A DNA stretch of 40,691 nt, taken from contig JAZKZV010000014.1 in NCBI GenBank assembly GCA_045612845.1, positions 1 through 40,691 of the forward strand. The letters are read 5' to 3'. The position numbers and the translations under genes are program-made. This stretch comes from Ornithomonoglobus_A sp045612845. GTDB lineage: Bacteria; Bacillota; Clostridia; UBA1381. The notes below the pieces were generated by a model. It ran no database searches. It saw only the letters and a list, made by a program, of their open reading frames with translations, and was not told the origin of the DNA. Positions 18,848-26,868 of the stretch are shown here, piece by piece; the first letter of the stretch is position 1, and the number at the start of each line of letters is the position of its first letter.

Positions 18848-18994
18848 TACAGCGAAACAGATATTGCTGATCTTATTTTAAAAAATTACAGATATCAATG
18901 TAGAAAAGACTTTGTTGAAAAGGCTAAAACCATTACAAAAGGAAGAGGCGTAAATGGCAGGTACTGCGGTCCTTTAAAAGTTAAGGGTATATGA
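18848..18994 (+). other. Orphan open stretch after the oxidoreductase gene, possible gene remnant
   Basis: Between the oxidoreductase stop and the next gene a 48-codon open stretch without start codon reads YSETDIADLILKNYRY then QCRKDFVEKAKTITKGRG, ending at TGA 18992-18994. The wording looks protein-like, with a Cys and basic residues, but I recognise no family. The rest of this 205-base gap is AT-rich and leads to the AGGAGG of the next gene. Confidence 0.25.
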
Positions 18995-19051
18995 ACATTG
19001 AATAAAAAATTTTTATATAAATAAAAAGAAATTTATCTTTAGGAGGAAAAA

Positions 19052-20464
19052 ATGCTTGACTACAAAGTAAAAATAGGACTTGTTCCGATGCGTCGAAATG
19101 CAACAGATAGGCCAAAAGGAACATTTCTTACTTGGCATTCTGCGGAAGAAAGAGGAAAAAGGTTTGTAGATTACATTGAAGAAAATTTTACAACCGATAA
19201 AGTATCATTTGTAAATTCGAAAGGGCTTGGACACAATGATTTGATTTATGACGATGCATCGGCAAATGACATTATAAGACGCTTTAAGGAAAGCGATGTT
19301 GACGCTGTGTTTATAATCAACTGCAACTTCGGTAACGAAGAGGCGGCAGCAGATATTGCAAAGTCAATTGGAAAGCCTGTTTTGTTGTGGGCGCCGCTTG
19401 ATGATGAATATTATGTTGATGGTATGCGTCCGACAGATTCACAATGCGGACTCTTTGGCGTGTCAAGACAGATGCAGAGATTTCATATTCCATTCTCACA
19501 TCTTCCTTGCTGTGAGGTTGAAAGCGATGAGTTTAAAGAAGGTTTTGATAGCTTTGTAAGAGTTGCATGTATGGTAAAGAACTTTACCGGTATGCGTATT
19601 GGCCAGGTAGGACTTAGACCTGCACCATTTTTCTCAGTTATCTGGAATGAAGGCGAACTTATGGAGAAGTTTGGTATTAAAATTATTCCTATTAACTTTG
19701 CTCTTATTGAACAAAGAATGAAGGCAGTCAGTGACGAAATGCCCTATGAGGTTCGGGAAATTCAGGAATATATTAAAAATAACTACATACTTGATGACCT
19801 TACTCCGCAGTATGTAGAACGTATGGCTGTGATGACTGTTATGTATAAACGGCTTTTTGAAGAGTTTAACTTAGATGCAATTTCAGCTGAGTGCTGGACA
19901 GCAACACCAGTTATGTTTGACGGACTTGCACCATGTACGGTTTACGGACTCCTAAACGATATGGGTTATCTTATTTCATGTGAGAGTGATATGCACTGTC
20001 TTATGACAATGGCACTGTTAAAGTGTGCAACACTTGGTGAGGGTAAGCCTTTGTTTGGTGAGTTTACAGTTCGTCATCCCGAAAATAAGAACGCAGAGCT
20101 TTTGTGGCATTGTGGACCATTTCCGCTTTCTCAAAAAGCGCAAAGCGGTATAGACTCAACTGCAAGACTTGTGAATCAACGTTCGTGGTTCAGAGGAAAA
20201 GATGGTACATACACAATTGCCAGAATTGATCAGGAGAGCGGAAAATATATGATTTTACCACTTGTTGCTGATACAACAAATGGACCACAAACACACGGCA
20301 CATATATTTGGGTTGAATTTGAAGATTTGCAAAAGGTGGAAGACCGTTTGATAGATGGACCTTACATTCATCACTTTGTTGAAATAGAGGGCGACTATAA
20401 GAAAGAAATTAAAGAATTCTGTAAGTATTTCCAAAATCTCAAATATGATTCATCATTAGAATAA
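19052..20464 (+). CDS. L-fucose/L-arabinose isomerase-like protein
   Basis: 470 residues, with AGGAGG 9 bases before ATG. The N-terminal half has alternating beta-alpha units, including DAVFIINCNFGNEEAAADI and KPVLLWAPLD, as in the fucose isomerase fold. A central segment contains DAISAECWTATPVMFDGLAPC and CESDMHCL, where Glu and Asp residues could bind the divalent metal. The C-terminal part has ELLWHCGPFP, resembling the conserved His region of L-fucose isomerase. Family members interconvert aldose and ketose; related proteins of this length are often annotated only as fucose isomerase-like. L-fucose occurs on xyloglucan side chains, which fits the upstream genes. The exact substrate is unknown. 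Confidence 0.75.
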   Translation: MLDYKVKIGLVPMRRNATDRPKGTFLTWHSAEERGKRFVDYIEENFTTDKVSFVNSKGLGHNDLIYDDASANDIIRRFKESDVDAVFIINCNFGNEEAAADIAKSIGKPVLLWAPLDDEYYVDGMRPTDSQCGLFGVSRQMQRFHIPFSHLPCCEVESDEFKEGFDSFVRVACMVKNFTGMRIGQVGLRPAPFFSVIWNEGELMEKFGIKIIPINFALIEQRMKAVSDEMPYEVREIQEYIKNNYILDDLTPQYVERMAVMTVMYKRLFEEFNLDAISAECWTATPVMFDGLAPCTVYGLLNDMGYLISCESDMHCLMTMALLKCATLGEGKPLFGEFTVRHPENKNAELLWHCGPFPLSQKAQSGIDSTARLVNQRSWFRGKDGTYTIARIDQESGKYMILPLVADTTNGPQTHGTYIWVEFEDLQKVEDRLIDGPYIHHFVEIEGDYKKEIKEFCKYFQNLKYDSSLE

Positions 20465-20511
20465 GTTGAAGATTGTTGAAAAATGTAGAATAACAAAAGG
20501 AGAAAATTGAT

Positions 20512-21297
20512 GTGAATTGGAAAAATGAGCTTTTTAATAAAAATGAAAAACCTCTCGATAAATTAGTTGATGGATATAGCCATACATCTGTTTTTCGAAC
20601 GATGGCGTTTGTTGGTGACAGCCTTTCTTCAGGAGAGTTTGAGACTCGTGATGAAAACAACAAACCGGGATATCATGATCTGTATGAATATTCGTGGGGA
20701 CAGTATATTGCCAGAAAAAACGGACTTAAAGCATATAATTTTTCGAAAGGCGGAATGACTGCTAAGGAATATATGGAGAGTTTTGCTGAGGCAAATGGTA
20801 TGTGGGGTGAAGACAAGGCTTGTCAAGCATATGTCATAGCTTTGGGTGTTAATGATATATACAACAAGAATATGGAAATAGGTAGCATAGAAGACGTAGA
20901 TAGCCAAAACTTTTCGAATAATAAACCTACTTTTGCCGGTTATTATGGTGCAATCATACAAAGATACAAACAAATCTCCCCTGATGCAAAGTTTTTCTTT
21001 GTAACATTTCCAAATTCAAATACACCGGAAAGAAATGATAAAACACACGGAATGATAAAGCTTTTGTATTCTTTTGCTGAACATTTTGATAATTCATATG
21101 TTATAGATTTATATAAATATGGACCTGTTTATGATACAGAATTTAAAAAAAAGTTTTTCTTGTACGGGCATATGAATCCAAGCGGGTATATTTTGACAGC
21201 AAGAATGATTGATTCATATATAGACTATATTGTACGACACAATCCGGATGATTTTAAAACAGTAGGATTTATTGGCACGGATATTAAGTATAAATGA
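20512..21297 (+). CDS. SGNH/GDSL-family esterase
   Basis: 261 residues from GTG 20512, with AAAGGAG 20496-20502 upstream; the overlapping ATG is out of frame. Block I is FVGDSLSSG with nucleophile Ser37, block II includes FSKGGMTA, block III is ALGVNDIYN and the C-terminal block is GHMNPSGY with the likely catalytic His. No signal peptide is seen, so it probably deacetylates oligosaccharides inside the cell. It is 47 bases after the isomerase-like gene and ends the co-directional run of region 1. Family and esterase role are fairly sure; substrate is not. Confidence 0.82.
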   Translation: MNWKNELFNKNEKPLDKLVDGYSHTSVFRTMAFVGDSLSSGEFETRDENNKPGYHDLYEYSWGQYIARKNGLKAYNFSKGGMTAKEYMESFAEANGMWGEDKACQAYVIALGVNDIYNKNMEIGSIEDVDSQNFSNNKPTFAGYYGAIIQRYKQISPDAKFFFVTFPNSNTPERNDKTHGMIKLLYSFAEHFDNSYVIDLYKYGPVYDTEFKKKFFLYGHMNPSGYILTARMIDSYIDYIVRHNPDDFKTVGFIGTDIKYK

Positions 21298-21306
21298 TTT
21301 TTATGT

Positions 21307-21417
21307 CTCAAGATAGCCGACATTCTCGGACACACCACTACAGAGATAACCGAAAGGTATTATGTAAAGAAGGACACCTCAAGGCTGACCGGAATCACAG
21401 ATGGATTCGAGATATAA
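21307..21417 (+). pseudogene. C-terminal remnant of a tyrosine recombinase (integrase)
   Basis: In the frame starting at 21307 the bases read LKIADILGHTTTEITERYYV and end KKDTSRLTGITDGFEI before TAA 21415-21417. LGH, then T..T..RYY, is the hallmark of phage/transposon integrase C-termini, with the nucleophilic Tyr. The rest of the gene is missing; the stretch begins only 9 bases after the esterase stop. It marks a past integration or deletion at this boundary. Downstream, 21436-21467 can form a hairpin (ATACACCATGAG / CTCAGGGTGTAT, one mismatch). Confidence 0.8.
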
Positions 21418-21435
21418 AGAATCTAAAATACAAAA

Positions 21436-21467
21436 ATACACCATGAGAATTGAAACTCAGGGTGTAT
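21436..21467. terminator. 12-bp hairpin after the integrase remnant
   Basis: ATACACCATGAG pairs with CTCAGGGTGTAT with a single mismatch and an 8-base loop. The following AAATTTT is only a weak U-tract. It could be the terminator of the lost integrase gene and may now end region 1 transcripts. The bases between this hairpin and 21690 are AT-rich with no gene that I can support. Confidence 0.5.
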
Positions 21468-21691
21468 CAAATTTTGATATGCATAAACAAAGAAAAAGCA
21501 GAAATGAAAAGGGGGATTAATAGTTGTTGAATTGAATTTTATAGCAATAGTTTTATCCATGATTTGTGAATAATTAATTTTTTAATGTAAATTTAATCTG
21601 ATAGCAGTATTAGATTTGGGAGGTAAAGTTGGTAAAATAATACATATTTTATGAAATGAGGTTGTCATTTTTGTTTTAAAATGGCAAAAGA

Positions 21692-21732
21692 AGCGAATGA
21701 TTTAGATGACATCTAAATTGTTCGCTTTTTTC
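21692..21732. terminator. Long hairpin terminator containing the shared repeat (copy 1, palindromic)
   Basis: AGCGAATGATTTAGATG and CATCTAAATTGTTCGCT pair over 17 positions with two mismatches around one central base, followed by TTTTTT. It lies between the esterase/integrase remnant and the convergent AraC gene. Its right arm is a copy of the short repeat seen at 28907, 31847 and 33775; its left arm is the inverted copy. Confidence 0.8.
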
Positions 21733-21820
21733 AATGTTTTAGGTCTTTTTAGGAAATAAGTTTTGAAACAAAAGGGTAGATGCTAAATAGTATTGAATCA
21801 TATTTAAACTAATGATTTTA

Positions 21821-22669
21821 TTAAATCTTATTTTTGAAATTATCTCTATATTTAAAAGGTGAGATTTTTAATTCTTTTTTAAAATATGTTGAAAAGTGGG
21901 TAGTGCTGTTAAACCCGATTTGAGAAGCAATCTCGGATATGGGCAGGTCAGTATTAAGCAGAAGTCGTTTAGATTCGTTTATTCTTAAACTTAAAATATA
22001 TTTATGCATACTCGTGTCGGTGTATTTAATAAAAATCCTGTTGAGATAGTATTCGTGATAGCCGACAATTTCAGCCAAGTCGCTATTTTTTATTTCTTTT
22101 GTAAAATTCAAATTAATATATTCAATGATTTTATTCACCGCATCAGTGGAGTTAGTCTGAATATCAAAACTGCTTTTGTGAAGGTCAATTAGAAGTTTTT
22201 TCAGTGCGCTACTACAACTTTCCCTAAAATAAATCCTTTGCTCAGAATATTCCTTGATTATAGAAGCTATCGAACTTTTAAATTCTGCACCGTTATTTAA
22301 AACGAATAAGGAATTTAGAAAACTGCTGTCTTTGATGTCACAAAAATCAATGGGGGAATGCTTGTTTGGTTTGTAGAAATCCTGAGGTATTAACGGCATA
22401 ATAAGTTCTCGTTTAGTCTGTGATAAATCGAAGTTCAGTGAATATAAATGCAGATGTTCTTCGGTATTGATGGTATAGTTAATCCCTCCGGCGCAGTAAA
22501 ACAAAGTGTTTTTTGTCAGTGAAACCTCATTGTTCTGCACTAGAATCTTGCCACTTCCGCTTATTACATAAAACAGTCTGCAATCTTCCACATACACATT
22601 GCGGTTTTTTGATGAATATGTTATTTCTTCGGCAAAACGGATATGAGGATTTATATCAGCAATTTTCAT
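21821..22669 (-). CDS. AraC-family transcriptional regulator (unit A)
   Basis: 282 residues, starting at complement ATG with AGGAGACC upstream. The N-terminal half is a cupin-like sensing domain (about 10-150, VISGSGKILVQNN). The C-terminal ~100 residues are a double helix-turn-helix: FTKEIKNSDLAEIVGYHEYY is the first helical pair and PISEIASQIGFNSTTHFSTY the classic second. It is divergent from the U32-like gene at 22781, and the intergenic DNA holds an exact direct repeat with 21-bp period, typical for AraC-type operators. It most likely activates the 22781-28699 operon in response to a small carbohydrate or related ligand. Confidence 0.9.
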   Translation of the reverse strand: MKIADINPHIRFAEEITYSSKNRNVYVEDCRLFYVISGSGKILVQNNEVSLTKNTLFYCAGGINYTINTEEHLHLYSLNFDLSQTKRELIMPLIPQDFYKPNKHSPIDFCDIKDSSFLNSLFVLNNGAEFKSSIASIIKEYSEQRIYFRESCSSALKKLLIDLHKSSFDIQTNSTDAVNKIIEYINLNFTKEIKNSDLAEIVGYHEYYLNRIFIKYTDTSMHKYILSLRINESKRLLLNTDLPISEIASQIGFNSTTHFSTYFKKELKISPFKYRDNFKNKI

Positions 22670-22683
22670 AGTGGTCTCCTAAT

Positions 22684-22715
22684 GTTTGTTTTATTAAAAA
22701 AATAGTTTGTTTTAT
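22684..22715. promoter_or_regulatory. Direct-repeat operator, 2 x GTTTGTTTTAT with 21-bp period
   Basis: GTTTGTTTTAT occurs exactly at 22684-22694 and 22705-22715. A two-helical-turn spacing is the arrangement that AraC-family monomers occupy. It lies in the 111-base divergent region between the AraC gene and the U32-like gene. Confidence 0.6.
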
Positions 22716-22724
22716 ATATTTATA

Positions 22725-22744
22725 TTATCATATTTATATGATAA
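22725..22744. promoter_or_regulatory. Inverted repeat in divergent promoter region
   Basis: TTATCAT, six bases, ATGATAA form a perfect dyad between the AraC direct repeats and the GAGGTG site of the downstream gene. It may be an operator or simply part of the AT-rich promoter. The core promoter elements could not be assigned firmly. Confidence 0.4.
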
Positions 22745-22780
22745 AATCAAGATATAAAAGTACATAACGAGGTGTTTTTT

Positions 22781-23740
22781 ATGAAATTTTCGGTAGGATT
22801 ACAAAAAAACAACATAGAGTTTGTAAATTGTATAATTCAAAATGCAGAGCATATATACGAGGTGTATTTTTCCTGGGGAGATTTTCCAAACGGCAGAAGT
22901 TACCAAACCCAATCTGATGACTATACGCCTTGGGAACTTGTTGATATTCAAAGAGAAATGCTAAAAAGCTTATCTGATGCAGAAATTCCTTTAAATATGC
23001 TTTTTAACGCCAATTGCTATGGAAAAGACAGTCAATCAAGAGCCTTTTTCAATAAAATTGGAGAAACAGTTGATTATGTGGGGAACACTTATGGACTTAA
23101 GTCAATAACAACAACCTCTCCGCTTATTGCAAAATTTATAAAAAATAATTTCGAAGATATTGAAGTAAGAGCTTCGGTTAATATGGAAATTGGCACTATC
23201 CAGGGGATGGATTACCTTAAGGAGTATTTTGATAGTTTCTATATGAAGCGTGAACTGAATCGTAAAATCGATAGTATTAAGATTTTGCATAAATGGTGTC
23301 AAGAAAATGGGAAAAAGCTATTTATGCTTGCAAACAGTGGATGTCTGAACTTCTGTTCGGCACATGTTTTCCATGATAATCTTGTGGCTCACGAATCGGA
23401 AATTGCAAAAATGGATAATGCATATAACTTTGGAGGTATATGCCACGAATACTTAAAAGATGTGCGTAATTACGAGAAACTTATTGAAAATACAAATTTT
23501 ATTCGACCTGAAGATATAAATGAATACGAAGAATTTTTTGAAGCGGCAAAACTTGCAACAAGGGTACATAATAATCCCCAAATGGTACTTGAAAGTTATA
23601 TCAGGGGTAAGTATAGCGGAGATATTTTAAGGCTTTTGGAGCCTGCACACAGTATCTATCCGTATGTGATTGAAAATGGCAGTCTGCTTAAATTAAAGAA
23701 AATAAATACAGATATGCACATAGAGGAGGAAAACTTATGA
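22781..23740 (+). CDS. Peptidase U32-like (UbiU/UbiV-like) protein
   Basis: 319 residues from ATG 22781, preceded by GAGGTG; a GTG at 22772 lies inside that site. The sequence has the layout of U32 TIM-barrel proteins: LNMLFNANCYG, a segment SVNMEIGTIQG, FDSFYMKRELNR, then ANSGCLNFCSAHVFHDNLVAH and FIRPEDINEYEEFF. Cys79, Cys188, Cys192 and Cys221 are candidates for Fe-S ligands; U32 relatives such as UbiU/UbiV hold a [4Fe-4S] cluster and hydroxylate without oxygen, and RlhA and TrhP modify RNA. It is first in a run of overlapping genes (ATGA with the next). A role in anaerobic oxygen-atom transfer or in handling a small molecule is possible. The exact reaction is unknown. Confidence 0.6.
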   Translation: MKFSVGLQKNNIEFVNCIIQNAEHIYEVYFSWGDFPNGRSYQTQSDDYTPWELVDIQREMLKSLSDAEIPLNMLFNANCYGKDSQSRAFFNKIGETVDYVGNTYGLKSITTTSPLIAKFIKNNFEDIEVRASVNMEIGTIQGMDYLKEYFDSFYMKRELNRKIDSIKILHKWCQENGKKLFMLANSGCLNFCSAHVFHDNLVAHESEIAKMDNAYNFGGICHEYLKDVRNYEKLIENTNFIRPEDINEYEEFFEAAKLATRVHNNPQMVLESYIRGKYSGDILRLLEPAHSIYPYVIENGSLLKLKKINTDMHIEEENL

Positions 23741-24819
23741 TAAGTAGCAAATTGATCAAAGAAGCAGCCCTTGCGGCCGGTGCAGATGCTTGCGGAATTT
23801 CGCCCATGTCGAGATTTGACGGAGCACCCGATGAAATGAATCCGCAATTCTTGTTCCCGGAAGCAAAAAGCTGTATAGGATTTGTGTTCAGAATCCCAAG
23901 AGGAGTTCAGCGTGGAATAGAGGAAGGTACTCAATTTTATCAATATCCTTCAATGGCTTATGGCGGTATAAATGAAATCTTTGCACCTGCAGTTTTATAT
24001 CAGATGGGAAAAGTTATCGAAGATGAAGGCTACGAGGCATTTGTCTACAGAAATACAGGTGCGAGAGGTGTTGTTTCCGATATGGACGGTTCACCAGGAA
24101 ACACGCTTTCACCTGAAGAGCAGATTGAAATAAACGAGAATGCCAAAACTTCAACAGCACACCATAGAAGTGTGCAGTTTACCCGCGCTGCGAGAGAGGG
24201 CGGTGTTGCACCTGATTTGCAATTCCAGTTTAGAATTGCGGCAGTTGCATGCGGACTTGGTGAAATCGGGTGGAGTAAAATGCTTCTTACACCTGAATTT
24301 GGTCCACTTCAAAGAGTTGCGTTTATATTTACAGATGCAGAATTTGATGAATATGATAAAATTTACTCAGGAGAACCCTTGTGCAGAAAATGCGGCGCGT
24401 GTGTGAGGGAATGTCCGGGCAGCTGTATTCCGGCAATGAATTCGGGAAAATCTGTCAGTATAGAATTGGAAGGAAAGAAAATTGAGTGGGGCGATATAGA
24501 TATGTGGAGATGTTATGCATTCTATACCCATGCCGGCAGATATTATAACCCTTTTGTTCCTAAAGAGGTGTGGGATGAAAACGAAGGTGGTGCACTTGAC
24601 CTTATGGAAGGTGTAACAGATATTGCAGATGAGCAGGAAATTATGAAAGTTTATACCGCACTTCAAAAATATTTTCCCAGCTGGGTTGGGTATAATATGG
24701 CAAAATGTGGCGGTTGTATAAGGGCGTGTGTTTCTATGCTCGAAAAGAAAGGCGGATGCATGGAAGGACGATTTAAAGAACCGCTTAGAACAAAAAAGGC
24801 GTGGAGGCTTGACAGATAA
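23737..24819 (+). CDS. QueG/reductive-dehalogenase-like Fe-S protein, paralogue 1
   Basis: 360 residues, ATGA overlap with the U32-like gene, AGAGGAGG upstream. The N-terminal domain (about 1-205) resembles the catalytic domain of epoxyqueuosine reductase and reductive dehalogenases (ALAAGADACGISPMSRF, RAAVACGLGEIGWSKMLLTP-like region). The ferredoxin part has Cys216-x2-Cys219-x2-Cys222-x3-Cys226-Pro, Cys259 (MWRCYAFY) and Cys324-x2-Cys327-x3-Cys331, enough for two [4Fe-4S] clusters as in QueG. It has a roughly 45-residue insertion near residues 110-155 compared with the other two paralogues. QueG itself is a single-copy tRNA enzyme; three divergent copies in one operon argue for a different, catabolic substrate. 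Corrinoid binding cannot be judged. Confidence 0.75.
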   Translation: MISSKLIKEAALAAGADACGISPMSRFDGAPDEMNPQFLFPEAKSCIGFVFRIPRGVQRGIEEGTQFYQYPSMAYGGINEIFAPAVLYQMGKVIEDEGYEAFVYRNTGARGVVSDMDGSPGNTLSPEEQIEINENAKTSTAHHRSVQFTRAAREGGVAPDLQFQFRIAAVACGLGEIGWSKMLLTPEFGPLQRVAFIFTDAEFDEYDKIYSGEPLCRKCGACVRECPGSCIPAMNSGKSVSIELEGKKIEWGDIDMWRCYAFYTHAGRYYNPFVPKEVWDENEGGALDLMEGVTDIADEQEIMKVYTALQKYFPSWVGYNMAKCGGCIRACVSMLEKKGGCMEGRFKEPLRTKKAWRLDR

Positions 24820-25142
24820 TGGAGTTATTTGAATTTAAAGAGCAGGACTTTAAATGTGTTAAGCAGTTTGAGGGGTGGAAAATCGGACTTCTTCGATACA
24901 GTGAAAGATTTTCTGAATATAAAACAAGAGAACGGCATTTGGAAACCGATGAGGCTTTTGTGCTTCTTCAAGGAAAGGCTACACTATATGAAGAAGACGA
25001 TAACTTTCAAATGGAAAAATGTAAGGTCTATAATGTAAAAAAAGGATTATGGCATCACATTGTAGTATCAGAAGATGCAACTGTTTTAGTTGTTGAGAAC
25101 AGCAATACAAGTATTGAAAATACAGAAAAAGAGGTGTTATAA
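24819..25142 (+). CDS. Small cupin-fold protein
   Basis: 107 residues; the A of its ATG is the last base of the previous stop codon. Beta-strand pattern with ETDEAFVLLQGKATLYEED in the middle and VKKGLWHHIVVSEDATVLVVE near the end is that of a single cupin domain. His residues in GLWHHIV and Glu/Asp in ETDE could form a metal site, but the full HxH-E-H cupin set is not evident. It may be a sugar or small-molecule isomerase, a binding protein or an accessory to the Fe-S proteins. Its tight coupling to genes on both sides says that it serves the same pathway. Confidence 0.65.
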   Translation: MELFEFKEQDFKCVKQFEGWKIGLLRYSERFSEYKTRERHLETDEAFVLLQGKATLYEEDDNFQMEKCKVYNVKKGLWHHIVVSEDATVLVVENSNTSIENTEKEVL

Positions 25143-25146
25143 TAGT

Positions 25147-26868
25147 ATGTATTATGCAGATATTTATGATAAAGATAATAAATTTATAAAAAGAATTGAT
25201 GTAGATGTAGCGGAAAAAAGCAATACACTTTTTGCAACTTTGAAAAAAGATGCGATACCTTATGAAGCTTATAATGTGAATTTTATGCCTGAATTTGAAA
25301 ATGCTTCTGCTGAAGAAAAAGGATACATGGTTGCGCCACGAGGCGGTCCTTATGTTAAAAACAGTTATATGATGTGTTGCTTTAAATCGCAGGCAGATTA
25401 TGAACATACTGTTGAAGACAGTGCTATCGCACTTTTCGGAATAAAAAAAGAAAAATATGCTGTTTCCTGTATTGTTACGGGAATGAGATGTGATTATGAT
25501 ACAATTGTAGGAGTAAAAAATAATATTCATTATATATATCCGCGTTTTAAGCTTGACGGTGAGGGGGCGTATGAGGATATTGCGGTAGAATACCATTATA
25601 TTCGAAAAAACGATGCCGATTACTGTGATATTGCAAAAATTTATAGGAACTATCAGTTTGCAAGAGGTGCTTGCGTACCATTAAAAAAAAGAATAGAAAA
25701 CAACCCTTATTTAAAATATGCAGCAGAAGCCATGAATGTAAGAATCAGACTCGGAATGAAACCGTTGCCGACACCGGTTATGGAACAAACAATTGAAAAT
25801 GAACCTGAAATGGTTGTAAGCTGTACATTTGACAGAATGAAGGATTTGATAGATGAATTTAAAAAGCAGGGGATAAAAAAAGCTGAATTTTGCCTTATCG
25901 GATGGAATCTTAAAGGTCATGATGGAAGATATCCTGAAATGTTTCCTGTGGAAGAAGAGTTAGGCGGAGAGAAAAAGCTTCGAGAGCTTATAAAATATGC
26001 CCAAGATAACGGATATCAGATTACCTGCCATTCAAACAGCTCAGATGCTTATTCCATTTCCTCAATGTGGAATAAAGATGATATAATCGAACTTAAAAAC
26101 GGTGAAATTTCTGTTGATCCCAATCCATGGAGTGGTGGAAGGATGTACCAATTATGTCCAAGTGTGGCTGAAAAACAAGCTATTGAATTATTACCCAAAA
26201 TTGCGGATTTAGGATTCAAGGGGATTCATTATATCGATGTTATAAGTCTTCATCCGCCAAGAAAATGTTACTCAAAGAAACATACTATAAACAAAAAACA
26301 ATCGGTTGAAATTAACGACAGAATTATGAAATTAACAAAAGAACTATTCGGTGGCTTCAGTTCAGAAGGTGCATACGATGTAAATATTGGAAATCTTGAT
26401 TATGCCTTGTTCGTTCATTCGAATATGTTTGAATCAGAAATTCCTATTTGTGACAGAATTATTCCGCTTTGGGAACTTGTGTATCATGGAACGGTTCTTC
26501 ATAATACAGGTTGGGGAACTGTATCATATAACTCAAACGGAGAAAATGAAAACACACAGAAAAGACGTCTTAAGAATATAGAATTTGGCGGAAGGGCACA
26601 GTGTTATATACACAGTGAATTTCAAGGACATAAAGAACAACTGACAAAAGGATATACAACTGCAACAGACGAACTTATGGCAAAGAGTGTTAGTCGAATG
26701 AAAAAACTTTATGATGATTATGAAAAGCTTAATTTCCTCCAATATGAGTTTATGGAAAAGCATGAGGAAATTGAAAAAAATGTATTTTGTACAACATATT
26801 CAGACGGAACAAAGATAATTGTTGATTATAATAATGAAACTTATAAAGTTGAGAAAGGAGAAAAATAA
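25147..26868 (+). CDS. TIM-barrel glycosidase-like protein (DUF5696-like)
   Basis: 573 residues. I chose ATG 25147, 10 bases after GAGGTG; a longer frame from 25090 would run into the cupin gene. There is no signal peptide. A beta-rich N-terminal part (about 1-170) precedes a TIM-barrel-like part with KAEFCLIGWNLKGHDGRYPE, NGYQITCHSNSSDAY, GFKGIHYIDVISLHPP and GGFSSEGAYDVNIGNLDYAL. The strands ending in Asp/Glu resemble GH13/GH36/GH101-type barrels, and the overall look is that of DUF5696 proteins. Asp in HYIDV and Glu in SSEGA are catalytic candidates. It is between the cupin and the second Fe-S paralogue. Glycosidase activity is inferred. Confidence 0.55.
   Translation: MYYADIYDKDNKFIKRIDVDVAEKSNTLFATLKKDAIPYEAYNVNFMPEFENASAEEKGYMVAPRGGPYVKNSYMMCCFKSQADYEHTVEDSAIALFGIKKEKYAVSCIVTGMRCDYDTIVGVKNNIHYIYPRFKLDGEGAYEDIAVEYHYIRKNDADYCDIAKIYRNYQFARGACVPLKKRIENNPYLKYAAEAMNVRIRLGMKPLPTPVMEQTIENEPEMVVSCTFDRMKDLIDEFKKQGIKKAEFCLIGWNLKGHDGRYPEMFPVEEELGGEKKLRELIKYAQDNGYQITCHSNSSDAYSISSMWNKDDIIELKNGEISVDPNPWSGGRMYQLCPSVAEKQAIELLPKIADLGFKGIHYIDVISLHPPRKCYSKKHTINKKQSVEINDRIMKLTKELFGGFSSEGAYDVNIGNLDYALFVHSNMFESEIPICDRIIPLWELVYHGTVLHNTGWGTVSYNSNGENENTQKRRLKNIEFGGRAQCYIHSEFQGHKEQLTKGYTTATDELMAKSVSRMKKLYDDYEKLNFLQYEFMEKHEEIEKNVFCTTYSDGTKIIVDYNNETYKVEKGEK

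Noticed and set aside
25090..25146. Extended start of the TIM-barrel protein at 25090
   Set aside because: It would overlap the cupin gene by more than 50 bases and has no ribosome-binding site, whereas ATG 25147 has GAGGTG at a good distance.
24979..25596. 205-residue minus-strand open frame opposite the cupin and TIM-barrel genes
   Set aside because: It lies antisense to two well-supported genes with ribosome-binding sites, and its composition (Ile/Tyr/His-rich) is that of an antisense frame.
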